Positions 41,145-49,149 of a stretch of 64,000 nucleotides of DNA are shown in pieces (position 1 is the stretch's first letter; each line of letters begins with the position of its first letter). This stretch comes from Anaerolineaceae bacterium. GTDB taxonomy: Bacteria > Chloroflexota > Anaerolineae > Anaerolineales > Villigracilaceae. The stretch covers positions 1 through 64,000 of the forward strand of contig VFJR01000060.1 in assembly GCA_009885945.1 (NCBI GenBank). Direction: 5' to 3'. The translations under genes and the position numbers were made by a program. The notes below the pieces were generated by a model. That model did not search any database. It worked only from the letters and a program-made list of their open reading frames with translations, and was not told where the DNA came from.

Positions 41145-41173
41145 TTGACGATGACATGTTCACGTGATAAAAT
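41145..41173 (+). promoter_or_regulatory. tRNA-Lys promoter
   Basis: TTGACG and TAAAAT are separated by 17 bp. The tRNA begins 19 bp after the -10 box. The spacer includes a CACGTG palindrome. Confidence 0.8.
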
Positions 41174-41192
41174 GCACACCGCTCAAGAAGAT

Positions 41193-41264
41193 GGGCGCGT
41201 AGCTCAATGGCAGAGCAGTAGCCTTTTAAGCTATTTGTTGAGAGTTCGACCCTCTCCGCGCTCA
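41193..41264 (+). tRNA. tRNA-Lys (anticodon UUU)
   Basis: A complete cloverleaf of 72 nt: acceptor GGGCGCG/CGCGCTC (one G-U pair), D-arm GCTC/GAGC, anticodon stem GTAGC/GCTAT with loop CTTTTAA (anticodon TTT), T-arm GAGAG/CTCTC with TTCGACC, and discriminator A. CCA is not encoded. Confidence 0.96.
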
Positions 41265-41265
41265 C

Positions 41266-41295
41266 AAAAAAATCCTCCCAACGGAGGATTTTTTT
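41266..41295. terminator. Bidirectional terminator after tRNA-Lys
   Basis: AAAAAAATCCTCC and its exact complement enclose a 4-nt loop. It also serves the minus-strand gene ending at 41321. Confidence 0.85.
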
Positions 41296-41320
41296 GTTAT
41301 ATAAACTCGTCTTAAAAGAT

Positions 41321-42097
41321 TTACGCTAATTCCTTTAATAGCATATCGTAAATTCCTGGGGCCGCGGCGATCACAGATTGTGGTGCAGAAATGTAATCGG
41401 CGTTCCCTTGTACATTGGTGACGCGTGCGCCGCCCTCTTCGGCGATCAATCCGCCCGCGGCTACATCCCATGGTTTGAGCGATAATTCCCAGAAGGCGTC
41501 AAAACGACCTGCACCTACATAGGCAGCGTCCAGTGCGGCAGAGCCAAGCCTGCGTACGCCTTGAGTCATTTTTGCGAGTCGTTCAAAATTCTTAAAGTTA
41601 TCCAGTTTGGTGTTCCATGTATCGTAGGGGAAGCCAGTTACTAGTAAACTCTTTTGCAGTTCAGTGACAGTAGATGCGCGAATCGTTTTTCCATTAAGCC
41701 ATGCGCCTTTGCCGCGTTCGGCGCTGAACATTTCATCACGCAGCGGGTCATACACCGCTCCAAGCTGAACCTGCCCATTGAGCGCATACCCAATTGATAC
41801 ACAAAACATAGGGATATGATGTGCGTAATTTACTGTCCCATCCAGCGGATCAACATACCAAACATGATTTTTATTTCCCTGTGTTTCCCCGCTTTCTTCT
41901 GCAAGGATGTAATGGTCAGGGAATTTCTTTTGGATTTCACCGAGCAAGTAGGCTTCAGATTCATGATCCACTTCGGTCACAAGGTCAATTACGCCTTTGA
42001 ACTTCACTGTATGCTCACGTTGATAGCCTGCTCGTAAAATTTCTCCTGCAGCACGTGCCAATAGTTCAAGGTCGTTAAGGGTTGGGGAATTGCTCAT
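41321..42097 (-). CDS. Inositol-1-monophosphatase family protein
   Basis: This Mg-dependent phosphatase of about 258 aa is of the inositol monophosphatase (SuhB) family. The metal sites are complete: ILAEESGETQG (Glu), WYVDPLDGTVNYAHHIP (DPxDGT) and LKPWDVAAGGLIAEEGG (WD). GSAALDAAYVGAGRFDAFWE is the substrate-side helix. The ORF reaches 42112, but starting at 42097 nearly clears the upstream arginase gene and has AGGATAACC before it. It probably hydrolyses inositol phosphate; fructose-1,6-bisphosphatase or histidinol phosphatase activity occurs in relatives. Confidence 0.9.
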   Translation of the reverse strand: MSNSPTLNDLELLARAAGEILRAGYQREHTVKFKGVIDLVTEVDHESEAYLLGEIQKKFPDHYILAEESGETQGNKNHVWYVDPLDGTVNYAHHIPMFCVSIGYALNGQVQLGAVYDPLRDEMFSAERGKGAWLNGKTIRASTVTELQKSLLVTGFPYDTWNTKLDNFKNFERLAKMTQGVRRLGSAALDAAYVGAGRFDAFWELSLKPWDVAAGGLIAEEGGARVTNVQGNADYISAPQSVIAAAPGIYDMLLKELA

Positions 42098-42104
42098 GGT
42101 TATC

Positions 42105-43004
42105 CTATTCACTCCAGATGCGTTTGCCTAGCGCAGAGAGGATGTATTCCACTGCCAGCGCGGCGGTTTGATTTTGAATATCGAGGATGGCGTTCACTTC
42201 TACCATATCCATGCCAATTAGTTTGCCTGTTTCAGCGACCATCTCGCAAATGAGATGCCCCTCGCGCTGGGTCAAGCCTGCAGGAACAGGAGTGCCCACC
42301 CCCGGCGCGTGCTGTGGATCCATTGAGTCCATGTCAAATGAAAGATAGATTCCATCTACATCGCGGCTGATGCGTTCAATGGCTTTCTCTACCACAGTAA
42401 CGAGGCTCATACGGTCAATCTGTTCCATGCCCATCACCATCACGCCTGCTTTACGTAGGTTTTCTTTTTCGCCGCTGTCAAGATCGCGCGCGCCAATGAC
42501 CGCGATTTTTTTTGGATCAATAACAGGAATAATCTCGTCCCATAATTGCACCAAGCTTTTCTCGCCCATGCCAGAAAGGGCGGCAAGGGGCATGCCATGT
42601 ATATTGCCAGATGGTGTAGTTTTGTCTGTGTTAAAGTCTGCGTGAGCGTCTACCCAAATAACGCCAATTTTTTTATGCTTTGCCGCGCCGCGCACAGACC
42701 CAAGTGAGATACTGTGATCTCCGCCCAATACCAGCGGAAAATTACCCGCTTGTATTGAAGTTGCTACTGAGCCAGCCAACCGCCGCGCCATAGGGACGAT
42801 GCAGTCAATATATTTTAGTTTTGGGTTTGTAACCTTACACATTTCTGCAATGGCAACTTCAATATTGCCTTCATCTTCTACTTCATAACCGAGCTCTTCT
42901 AGTTTAGGTTGCAGCTGTGCGTAACGAATTGCGCTGGGTCCCATGTCTACACCGCGGCGGTCTGCGCCAAGGTCTATCGGTACGCCAATGATATTTATTT
43001 TCAT
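42105..43004 (-). CDS. rocF: Arginase
   Basis: This 299-aa ureohydrolase hydrolyses arginine to ornithine and urea at a di-manganese centre. Metal motifs are [37 protein letters not shown] and [20 protein letters not shown], all with the expected Asp/His ligands. The N-terminus [20 protein letters not shown] and the loop [10 protein letters not shown], which positions arginine, favour arginase over agmatinase. The end [20 protein letters not shown] is standard. AGGAGAAAAAA precedes the ATG. It forms a minus-strand run with hutI and the inositol phosphatase. Confidence 0.93.
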   Translation of the reverse strand: MKINIIGVPIDLGADRRGVDMGPSAIRYAQLQPKLEELGYEVEDEGNIEVAIAEMCKVTNPKLKYIDCIVPMARRLAGSVATSIQAGNFPLVLGGDHSISLGSVRGAAKHKKIGVIWVDAHADFNTDKTTPSGNIHGMPLAALSGMGEKSLVQLWDEIIPVIDPKKIAVIGARDLDSGEKENLRKAGVMVMGMEQIDRMSLVTVVEKAIERISRDVDGIYLSFDMDSMDPQHAPGVGTPVPAGLTQREGHLICEMVAETGKLIGMDMVEVNAILDIQNQTAALAVEYILSALGKRIWSE

Positions 43005-43039
43005 TTTTATTTTTTTCTCCTAAACAATTTCCATTGTTA

Positions 43040-44314
43040 TTATAAGGTTTGTGAGTATCCAACATTCACTGAATATACTTTTCCGCGTTTAATTACTTGT
43101 TTTACTAAATTGGTGCCAAAGCGATACCCAAGGTGACGATAATTTGGGATGGAGAGAATTAACATATCAGCTTGTTTTCCAACTTCGATGGAGCCGACCG
43201 AATCTGCCCTGCGGATGGCGTGGGCTGAATTAATCGTTGCGGCGGCGATGGCTTGTGCAGGGGTGATCTTCATATAACGACATGCCAATGAAATTGAGAA
43301 CTGCATCGATTCGTTCCAGGCGGTGCCGGGGTTGCAGTCTGTAGCGAGGGCGAGCATTGCGTTGGCTTCAATGAGCTTCTTGGCGGGGGTGTACTCTTTT
43401 TCTGCGAGCCCGAATGGGGTGCATGGTAATGCTACTGCAACCGTATCGGATTTTCCTAAGGCTTGAATATCTGTTTCAGATGCGCGCACTAAATGATCTG
43501 CGGATGCCGCACCTAATTCAACCGCGAGAGATGTGCCGCCGAGGTTGTCAAACTCGTCAGCGTGGATCTTGAGCGGGAATCCCAGCGACCCAGCGCGGGT
43601 TAAGATCTGACGCGACTGTTCAAGGTCAAATGCTTTTGTTTCGCAGAAGACATCCACAAAAGGCAGAGGCAGTTCGGGTGCGTGAGTTGCCCACCAATTT
43701 TTTAACATTGGCAGTGTACTGTTGGCAATTTCATCTGTATAGCCTTGCGGATTATTTTTATACTCGGGTGCGATAGCGTGTGCGCCGAGGAAGGTAATTG
43801 CAAGATCAATGGGACCTTCATTGCTAAGAGCGATCAGCGTTTCTAGCAAACGTAATTCTGTTTCTGTTTGCAGACCGTAGCCTGTTTTTGCTTCGGCGGT
43901 GGTGGTGCCATGTGTAAACATCCTTAAGAGACGCGCGCGACTCTCTGTGAGCAGAGTCTCTGTGCTGGCGCTGCGCGTTTTTTTGACCGTGGAGAGGATG
44001 CCGCCGCCCGATGCGAGGATGTCGAGATATGCCATGCCGCCCATTTTCATTTCGAATTCATCGGCGCGGTCGCCTGCCCAAACTAAATGTGTGTGCGGGT
44101 CAACAAAGCCTGGCATGATGACACAATTGCTGGCATCTAATGTACGTTCATTGGGATATGCATTTTTGAGTTCATCTGTTTTGCCAACGGCGATAATTTT
44201 TTCATTTTGAATAACGACTGCGCCATTTTCAATAATGCCGAGTGTGCCGAGGGTTTGTCCGCGCTGGGGTCCGCCGGCGAGGGTGAGTAATTGGGGAGAG
44301 GAATGGATGAGCAT
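43040..44314 (-). CDS. hutI: Imidazolonepropionase
   Basis: This 424-aa HutI of the amidohydrolase superfamily opens the imidazolone ring in step three of histidine breakdown. Metal-binding and substrate motifs are MPGFVDPHTHLVWAGDRADE, TAEAKTGYGLQTETELRLLE, FLGAHAIAPEYK, LKIHADEFDNLGG and LATDCNPGTAWNE. Length and order match true HutI, not generic amidohydrolases. No hutH, hutU or hutG is visible here, although arginase (a ureohydrolase like HutG) is next to it. A GGAAC-type ribosome-binding site precedes the ATG. Confidence 0.94.
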   Translation of the reverse strand: MLIHSSPQLLTLAGGPQRGQTLGTLGIIENGAVVIQNEKIIAVGKTDELKNAYPNERTLDASNCVIMPGFVDPHTHLVWAGDRADEFEMKMGGMAYLDILASGGGILSTVKKTRSASTETLLTESRARLLRMFTHGTTTAEAKTGYGLQTETELRLLETLIALSNEGPIDLAITFLGAHAIAPEYKNNPQGYTDEIANSTLPMLKNWWATHAPELPLPFVDVFCETKAFDLEQSRQILTRAGSLGFPLKIHADEFDNLGGTSLAVELGAASADHLVRASETDIQALGKSDTVAVALPCTPFGLAEKEYTPAKKLIEANAMLALATDCNPGTAWNESMQFSISLACRYMKITPAQAIAAATINSAHAIRRADSVGSIEVGKQADMLILSIPNYRHLGYRFGTNLVKQVIKRGKVYSVNVGYSQTL

Positions 44315-44353
44315 GAAGGTTCCTGAGGGTGGTGATTAGTTATTAGTTATCAG

Positions 44354-45175
44354 TTAGGCGCGTTGGGTCCAAGTGGAGTGGTTGTATTTTTCTTGTACTA
44401 ATTCATTGGCACGAGAGGCTTCAGATGGCGATAGCTCTTCGGCTGTCAGTTTAATTCCAAGTTGAAGTTCAAAAGCAGAGATGAAGGCTTGAGCGGCTGT
44501 TTGCCAATCTATTTTTTTTCCTAATTCTATTTCAACATTTGTTGCGCGCTTTAATAATCTTTCTTTTGCCTTTTCGCGAGTAGCTTCATCTGAAAAGATA
44601 ATTGCATCACAGATGCGGGTTAAGTCTCCGTAAAGAGGTAGAGATCCATGTTGGAGCACGCCTTCTTTTTTGCGGGCTTGTGCAGAGCCGATCAGTTTTT
44701 TGTCGTGGACGGTAATTTCATAAGAAGACGGAACTTCAAAGCAAACGGGGTTTGAGTTGCTCGCGCCTGAAACATGCTCCGCTTTTTTCATTTCAACAGG
44801 CAAGCCTAGATCATATACAGCCTTGAGCAATGCTTGTGCAATGCGGTTATAGGATTCTAAGATAGTGCCAGCGAGCGCGGGTTCGGTCTCACTGCCGATG
44901 ATGGAATAGGTTAATTCGTCAGTGTGTAGAATGGCGCGGCCGCCTGTGAGACGACGGACGACTTCCCAGCCGCGTTCTTGCAGCCGTTCAATATCTACAT
45001 CTTTAAACGGCTGTGCATGACCCAATGATAAGCAAGGCGGATCCCAAGCGTATAAACGCAAGGTAGGCTTTGCTTCGCCGCGATAAATGTGCTCAAGGAT
45101 GGATTCATCCACAGCCATGTTCCATGCCCCGCGGGTGGGAGGAGTGATGAGGAGACGGTAGGTCATTGAATTCAT
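44354..45175 (-). CDS. lplA: Lipoate-protein ligase A family protein
   Basis: This 273-aa biotin/lipoate protein ligase-fold enzyme attaches lipoate or octanoate to E2 and GcvH domains. MTYRLLITPPTRGAWNMAVD is the N-terminus and LYAWDPPCLSLGHAQ the substrate loop. VVRRLTGGRAILHTDELTYS is the R-R-x-x-G-G-x-A-x-x-H signature. The Lys of IGSAQARKKEGVLQHGSLPL is the adenylate-site lysine. The length fits an LplA or an octanoyltransferase (LipM type); it lacks a separate large C-terminal domain, so LipM/LipL remain possible. No clear Shine-Dalgarno sequence, and an alternative ATG lies at 45166. Confidence 0.85.
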   Translation of the reverse strand: MNSMTYRLLITPPTRGAWNMAVDESILEHIYRGEAKPTLRLYAWDPPCLSLGHAQPFKDVDIERLQERGWEVVRRLTGGRAILHTDELTYSIIGSETEPALAGTILESYNRIAQALLKAVYDLGLPVEMKKAEHVSGASNSNPVCFEVPSSYEITVHDKKLIGSAQARKKEGVLQHGSLPLYGDLTRICDAIIFSDEATREKAKERLLKRATNVEIELGKKIDWQTAAQAFISAFELQLGIKLTAEELSPSEASRANELVQEKYNHSTWTQRA

Positions 45176-45207
45176 TAACGTTTAAACGTTTAAACGTTCT
45201 AACGTTT
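45176..45207. repeat. Tandem AACGTTTA words at a gene junction
   Basis: Four AACGTT units occur in 32 bp (TAACGTTTAAACGTTTAAACG and onward). They cover the stop codon of the DapA-family gene and the bases just before the lplA ATG. Confidence 0.6.
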
Positions 45208-46090
45208 CGACTGCTTGTGCTATGCTGTTCTCGTCTAGTTCTTCCAGCGGCGGTTTGACTGTCCAGCGTGGGAGTTTATATAAGTGATGAAGTAAGGCTT
45301 TGATGGTGGGAGGAAAGGGCGGATATTTTTCAATGGCATGGCGCAGTTCGGTGACGCGGGCTTGGGCTTGGGTGGTATCTTTGCTGGCTTTCATCAAATC
45401 CCATACTTCGCGCAATTCTGGAGAGATGAGGTTGGCGGGCGCGGTAATGCATCCGCCGGCTTTATTTTCCATGGCTAGTTGAAGATACGAGTCGGTGCCG
45501 TTGAGTACGAGTAAATCTTCGCCAAAGGCGTTGCCAATGGTGCGTGTTAGGTCTGCATCATGCGATGAATCTTTTATGCCGGCAAATTGAACAGGGAAGG
45601 CGTCTTTTAGTCTCTTTAATAGGTCAATAGAAAAACCAATGCCTGCGACGTTTGGAAAATGATAGCCAAGCACATATTTATCTTTTGGGACTGCTTTATT
45701 GATCAATTCGCTGAACCATTTGAATAAGCCTTCGTCGGTTGCTTTGCGGAAATAATAGGGGGGCAGAACCACAACGCCGTCGTAGCCAAGTTCAAAGGAA
45801 AGCTTGGTTAATTGAATCGATTCGTCTAGGCTGGGCGTGCCTGTTCCTGCCAATAATTTAAAACCCGGTACTTGATGGCGAAACGCGCGCGCTGAACGCA
45901 TTAATGTTTCGCGTTCTTTGAGCGAGAAGGAAGGTCCTTCGCCGGTGGTGCCAAAGAACAGTGCGCCGTGACAGCCTCGAGATGCGAGAAACTTCAAGAA
46001 AACGGGAACAGATTCAAGGTCGAGGGAAGAGTCGAGTTTCAAAGGAGTCACAGCCGCGGCGTAGACTCCTGCTAATGGATGTTGGGTCAT
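45182..46090 (-). CDS. DapA/NanA-family aldolase
   Basis: This class-I aldolase of about 302 aa is of the dihydrodipicolinate synthase/N-acetylneuraminate lyase family and uses pyruvate-like donors through a Lys Schiff base. GALFFGTTGEGPSFSLKERE is the carboxylate-binding signature and QFAGIKDSSHDADLTRTI holds the Schiff-base Lys. The catalytic Tyr is likely in LGYHFPNVAGIG (YHFP), and GCITAPANLISPELREVW follows. It differs from true DapA in the TTGE loop neighbourhood, so a sugar-acid aldolase is at least as likely. The TTG-initiated longer ORF to 46099 is less likely than the ATG at 46090. Confidence 0.85.
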   Translation of the reverse strand: MTQHPLAGVYAAAVTPLKLDSSLDLESVPVFLKFLASRGCHGALFFGTTGEGPSFSLKERETLMRSARAFRHQVPGFKLLAGTGTPSLDESIQLTKLSFELGYDGVVVLPPYYFRKATDEGLFKWFSELINKAVPKDKYVLGYHFPNVAGIGFSIDLLKRLKDAFPVQFAGIKDSSHDADLTRTIGNAFGEDLLVLNGTDSYLQLAMENKAGGCITAPANLISPELREVWDLMKASKDTTQAQARVTELRHAIEKYPPFPPTIKALLHHLYKLPRWTVKPPLEELDENSIAQAVETLERLNV

Positions 46091-46209
46091 TTTTATCAAT
46101 GGCTCCTGTAATTTGGGTGTTTTGCTAATATCGTTTTGTGCAAGGTGATTTTGCCTTAGTTTGAGCCTAGTGGCAAGAGAAGTTCAATAGAATTGTAAGA
46201 AATAGGGCT

Positions 46210-46238
46210 TTGCAAAACATGAGAGTGGGCACTATAAT
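46210..46238 (+). promoter_or_regulatory. Promoter of the kinase/phosphatase locus
   Basis: TTGCAA (46210-46215) and a perfect TATAAT (46233-46238) are separated by 17 bp. Transcription should start near 46245, just downstream of the TTG at 46239 that opens the longest kinase ORF. Confidence 0.7.
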
Positions 46239-46271
46239 TTGATTTGCCGTGTTGAATGGCAGGAGACGACA

Positions 46272-48146
46272 CTGGAAAACAACTCGACTCAGATATTAAG
46301 CAACAATGATAATAAGCCACGACAACAATTAGCGCCTAATACAACATTGGTTGACCGATATAATATTCAAGAAGTCATCGGTGTTGGGGGAATGGGCTCT
46401 GTTTATCGTGCGCGCGATTTGCATTTTCCCAGTGTAGTGAAGTTAGTGGCGGTGAAGGAGATGATTAATATGGCTCCTGATCCTTTGGTTCGTCAGGCGA
46501 TTTTGCAAAACTTTGAGCGTGAAGCAAATTTACTCGCAACTTTAAATCATTTTGCCATCCCGCGCATTTACGATTATTTCTCTTTAGATGACCGCGCCTA
46601 TCTTGTCTTGGAATTTGTAATGGGCAAAGATTTGGAAGCGGTGATTTCTGATACTCAGGGTTTTCTTTCTGAAGATCAAGTGATTAGCTGGGCGGTGCAG
46701 TTATGTGATGTGCTTGCGTATCTGCATGCGCATAAGCCAGACCCAATTATTTTCCGTGATATGAAGCCGTCCAATATTATGATTAATCATAATGGAGATG
46801 TTGTCTTGGTAGATTTTGGGATTGCCAAGGCCTTTCAGTCTGGGCAAAAGGGCACGATGATTGGAACGGAAGGATACTCTCCGCCGGAGCAATATCGTGG
46901 TGAAGCATCTCATGTTGCAGATATATATTCTTTGGGTGCTACTTTGCATCATGCACTTACGCGCCGCGACCCGCGTGTTGAGCCTCCCTTTTCATTTGCA
47001 GAACGTCCAGTAAAACGAATTAACCCGAATGTTTCTGTCGAGTTAGAAGCTATTATTAACACTGCTTTACAATATAATATCGCGGATCGTTTTCAAAGTG
47101 CAAACGATATGAAAGATGCGATCATCAATGTAGCAAAGAAGACCGGTATTTTGACACGTATTTCTACTGCTTTGCCGGCTCAATCCAATACAATTAAACC
47201 TTTGTGGACATTTAAATGTGAAGATGAAGTGCGCGGCACGCCCACCTTATTTCAAGGGAATCTTTATTTAGGATGTTACGATAATAATCTTTATTCACTA
47301 AGCGCTGCGGATGGGAAGTTCCAATGGAAGTATGCTTCTGATGCTGGGATTGTGACTCGGCCTACTATTTATGAGGGAAATGTGCTTTTCGGTTCAGAGG
47401 ATAAAAAGTTACATGCTATTGCTAGCCGTACTGGCAAAGTTGTATGGACTTACCAAACCGAGGGGAAAATCCGTTCATCGCCCAGAATTGCCGAAGGACA
47501 TGTTTTCTTTGGTTCTGATGATGACGCGGTACATGCTGTTAATTTAAATACAGGGCGTGGTGTTTGGAAATTTCAGACAGGTGATTATGTCCACTCTACG
47601 CCGTTTGTTGCTAATGAGTTGGTTTATGTGGGTTCAGAAAACGGCGATTTCTTTGCGCTTGATTTTCGTGGCTCGGCAAAGTGGCGTTTTCAGGCAAAGC
47701 GTTCGATCACGTCATCTCCGGTGGCAACTGCACAAGCTGTTTATTTTACATCTTTAGACAGCACGCTGTATGCGCTGGATGCAAAAAATGGATTTGTACT
47801 GTGGCGTTTTCGGCTTGGCAAGGGCTCTGTCTCATCCCCTGCCTTGGCTGATGATTATGTGTTTGTTGGCGCTTCAGATGGGTATATTTATTGTGTGGAT
47901 GCGCGTAATGCAAAAGAAGTGTGGCGCTTCCATACGGACAATCAAGTAAGCAGTTCACCTATTATTTATAAAGATTCACTTTATTGTGGGTCTATAGACG
48001 GTGCGTTATATTGTCTTGAGTATCGCACGGGGCGCTTGCGCTGGAAGTTTCAAACGACCGGGCAAATTACCGGTTCCCCGTGTATATTTGATGATGTGGT
48101 TTATGTTGGTTCTACCGATCATCAAGTTTATGCATTTCTTGCATAA
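46272..48146 (+). CDS. Soluble Ser/Thr protein kinase with an eight-repeat PQQ-like beta-propeller
   Basis: This Hanks-type kinase has its catalytic domain in roughly the first 290 residues: glycine loop GVGGMGSVYRA, ATP Lys in VAVKEM, catalytic loop IIFRDMKPSNIM (Phe replaces the usual His, Asp kept), DFGIAKAF and GTEGYSPPEQYRGEAS. The rest is eight PQQ/WD-like repeats of ~40 residues, each with a W-x-F/Y strand and a Y/F-V/C-G-S turn (e.g. VWKFQTGDYVHSTPF, VYVGSTDHQVYAF). No membrane helix separates the halves, unlike most bacterial kinases of this type. The start is unsettled: no in-frame ATG or GTG precedes the domain. CTG at 46272 follows AGGAGACGACA; TTG at 46239 overlaps the promoter. 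The kinase starts a run with PP2C, J-VWA and FHA genes. Confidence 0.88.
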   Translation: MENNSTQILSNNDNKPRQQLAPNTTLVDRYNIQEVIGVGGMGSVYRARDLHFPSVVKLVAVKEMINMAPDPLVRQAILQNFEREANLLATLNHFAIPRIYDYFSLDDRAYLVLEFVMGKDLEAVISDTQGFLSEDQVISWAVQLCDVLAYLHAHKPDPIIFRDMKPSNIMINHNGDVVLVDFGIAKAFQSGQKGTMIGTEGYSPPEQYRGEASHVADIYSLGATLHHALTRRDPRVEPPFSFAERPVKRINPNVSVELEAIINTALQYNIADRFQSANDMKDAIINVAKKTGILTRISTALPAQSNTIKPLWTFKCEDEVRGTPTLFQGNLYLGCYDNNLYSLSAADGKFQWKYASDAGIVTRPTIYEGNVLFGSEDKKLHAIASRTGKVVWTYQTEGKIRSSPRIAEGHVFFGSDDDAVHAVNLNTGRGVWKFQTGDYVHSTPFVANELVYVGSENGDFFALDFRGSAKWRFQAKRSITSSPVATAQAVYFTSLDSTLYALDAKNGFVLWRFRLGKGSVSSPALADDYVFVGASDGYIYCVDARNAKEVWRFHTDNQVSSSPIIYKDSLYCGSIDGALYCLEYRTGRLRWKFQTTGQITGSPCIFDDVVYVGSTDHQVYAFLA

Positions 48147-48161
48147 GGTAGAGGAGATTCT

Positions 48162-49082
48162 GTGGCTGATTTCTTTAGAAAATTGTTCGGCAAAGGCGAA
48201 GATGCGACCCCGGCTCCAAAGCCTCAGCCTGTTGATTTTGCAACGACTGCGCCCTTATCAGATTTACAGCTTCAGTCTATTTTGCAGAACCAAACTGTTA
48301 AATATGAGACTCAACAATTAATTGTGGGCAGTGGGCAGTCTGTTGGCAAGCAGCGTGAGCATAATGAAGATAGTTTGCTTGCCATTACATCCACGATCGC
48401 TGGGCATTCTGGCAATATTCCATTTGGATTGTATATTGTGGCAGACGGAATGGGTGGACATCAATATGGCGAAGTAGCAAGTAACACGGCGATTCGTATT
48501 ATTGCAGGGTATGTTTTAAAAGCCTTTCATTCCTATCTCTTCAATTTGCCGTCCCAGCCCATGCAGGAATCTTTGCAAGAGATGATGGAAGCCAGCATTC
48601 GAGATGCTCATCGTGCTATTCAACGTGAAGCGCCCGGCAGCGGCACAACAGTAACAGCGGCGCTGGTGCTGGGTCAACAGGTAACTATGGCGCATATTGG
48701 AGATAGCCGCGCATATTCTATTTTCCCCGACGGTAGAATTTCACCCGTTACTCGTGATCATTCATTAGTGAAACGTCTCGAGGAGCTTGGACATCTTAGC
48801 CCCGAAGAAGCCGTAAACTTTCCTCATCGAAATGTACTAATCCGTGCTCTTGGGCAGGGAGAAGTTTTGGAAGCAGATATTTTCACGATCCCATTCCCGC
48901 AACCAGGGTACTTAATGTTATGCAGTGACGGCTTATGGGGAGTGATTTCAGAAAATGATATTTCGCGCGCAATAATGGAAGCCCCTACTCTTCATCGCGC
49001 CTGTCAGATTATGGTCGAAGCTGCGAATAGCGCAGGCGGACCAGATAACATCAGTGTAGTTCTTGTGCAAATGATTGGTTAA
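48162..49082 (+). CDS. PP2C-family protein phosphatase
   Basis: This 306-aa Mn/Mg-dependent Ser/Thr phosphatase presumably reverses the upstream kinase. After a ~60-residue Pro/Ala-rich linker the PP2C core has all metal motifs: GKQREHNEDSLLAI, LYIVADGMGGHQYGEVAS, GTTVTAALV, AHIGDSRAYSI, DHSLVKRLEELGHL, LMLCSDGLWGVI and GGPDNISVVLVQ. The start is GTG at 48162 with GAGGAG upstream. It begins 15 nt after the kinase, so the pair is co-transcribed. A 10-bp inverted repeat follows in the gap before the J-VWA gene. Confidence 0.93.
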   Translation: MADFFRKLFGKGEDATPAPKPQPVDFATTAPLSDLQLQSILQNQTVKYETQQLIVGSGQSVGKQREHNEDSLLAITSTIAGHSGNIPFGLYIVADGMGGHQYGEVASNTAIRIIAGYVLKAFHSYLFNLPSQPMQESLQEMMEASIRDAHRAIQREAPGSGTTVTAALVLGQQVTMAHIGDSRAYSIFPDGRISPVTRDHSLVKRLEELGHLSPEEAVNFPHRNVLIRALGQGEVLEADIFTIPFPQPGYLMLCSDGLWGVISENDISRAIMEAPTLHRACQIMVEAANSAGGPDNISVVLVQMIG

Positions 49083-49095
49083 ATAAAAACTAATA

Positions 49096-49132
49096 TAGTA
49101 CAGCAGGTCTATAAAAATCACTTGCTGTACTA
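49096..49132. repeat. Inverted repeat in the PP2C/J-VWA gap
   Basis: TAGTACAGCA (49096-49105) and TGCTGTACTA (49123-49132) are exact complements around a 17-nt loop. No T-run follows, so it may be an attenuator, operator or RNA-processing site rather than a full terminator. Confidence 0.5.
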
Positions 49133-49149
49133 CATTTATTTAGCTCCTT

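Noticed and set aside
41156-41171. CACGTG-containing sequence (TGTTCACGTGATAAA) as a parS site
   Set aside because: It matches only the central part of the parS consensus, lacks the TTT/AAA symmetry and lies inside the 17-bp spacer of the tRNA-Lys promoter.
46255-46308. 17-codon ORF (ATG at 46255) as a real leader peptide
   Set aside because: It has no ribosome-binding site of its own and no regulatory codon pattern; it is mentioned only as a possible coupling ORF for the kinase start.
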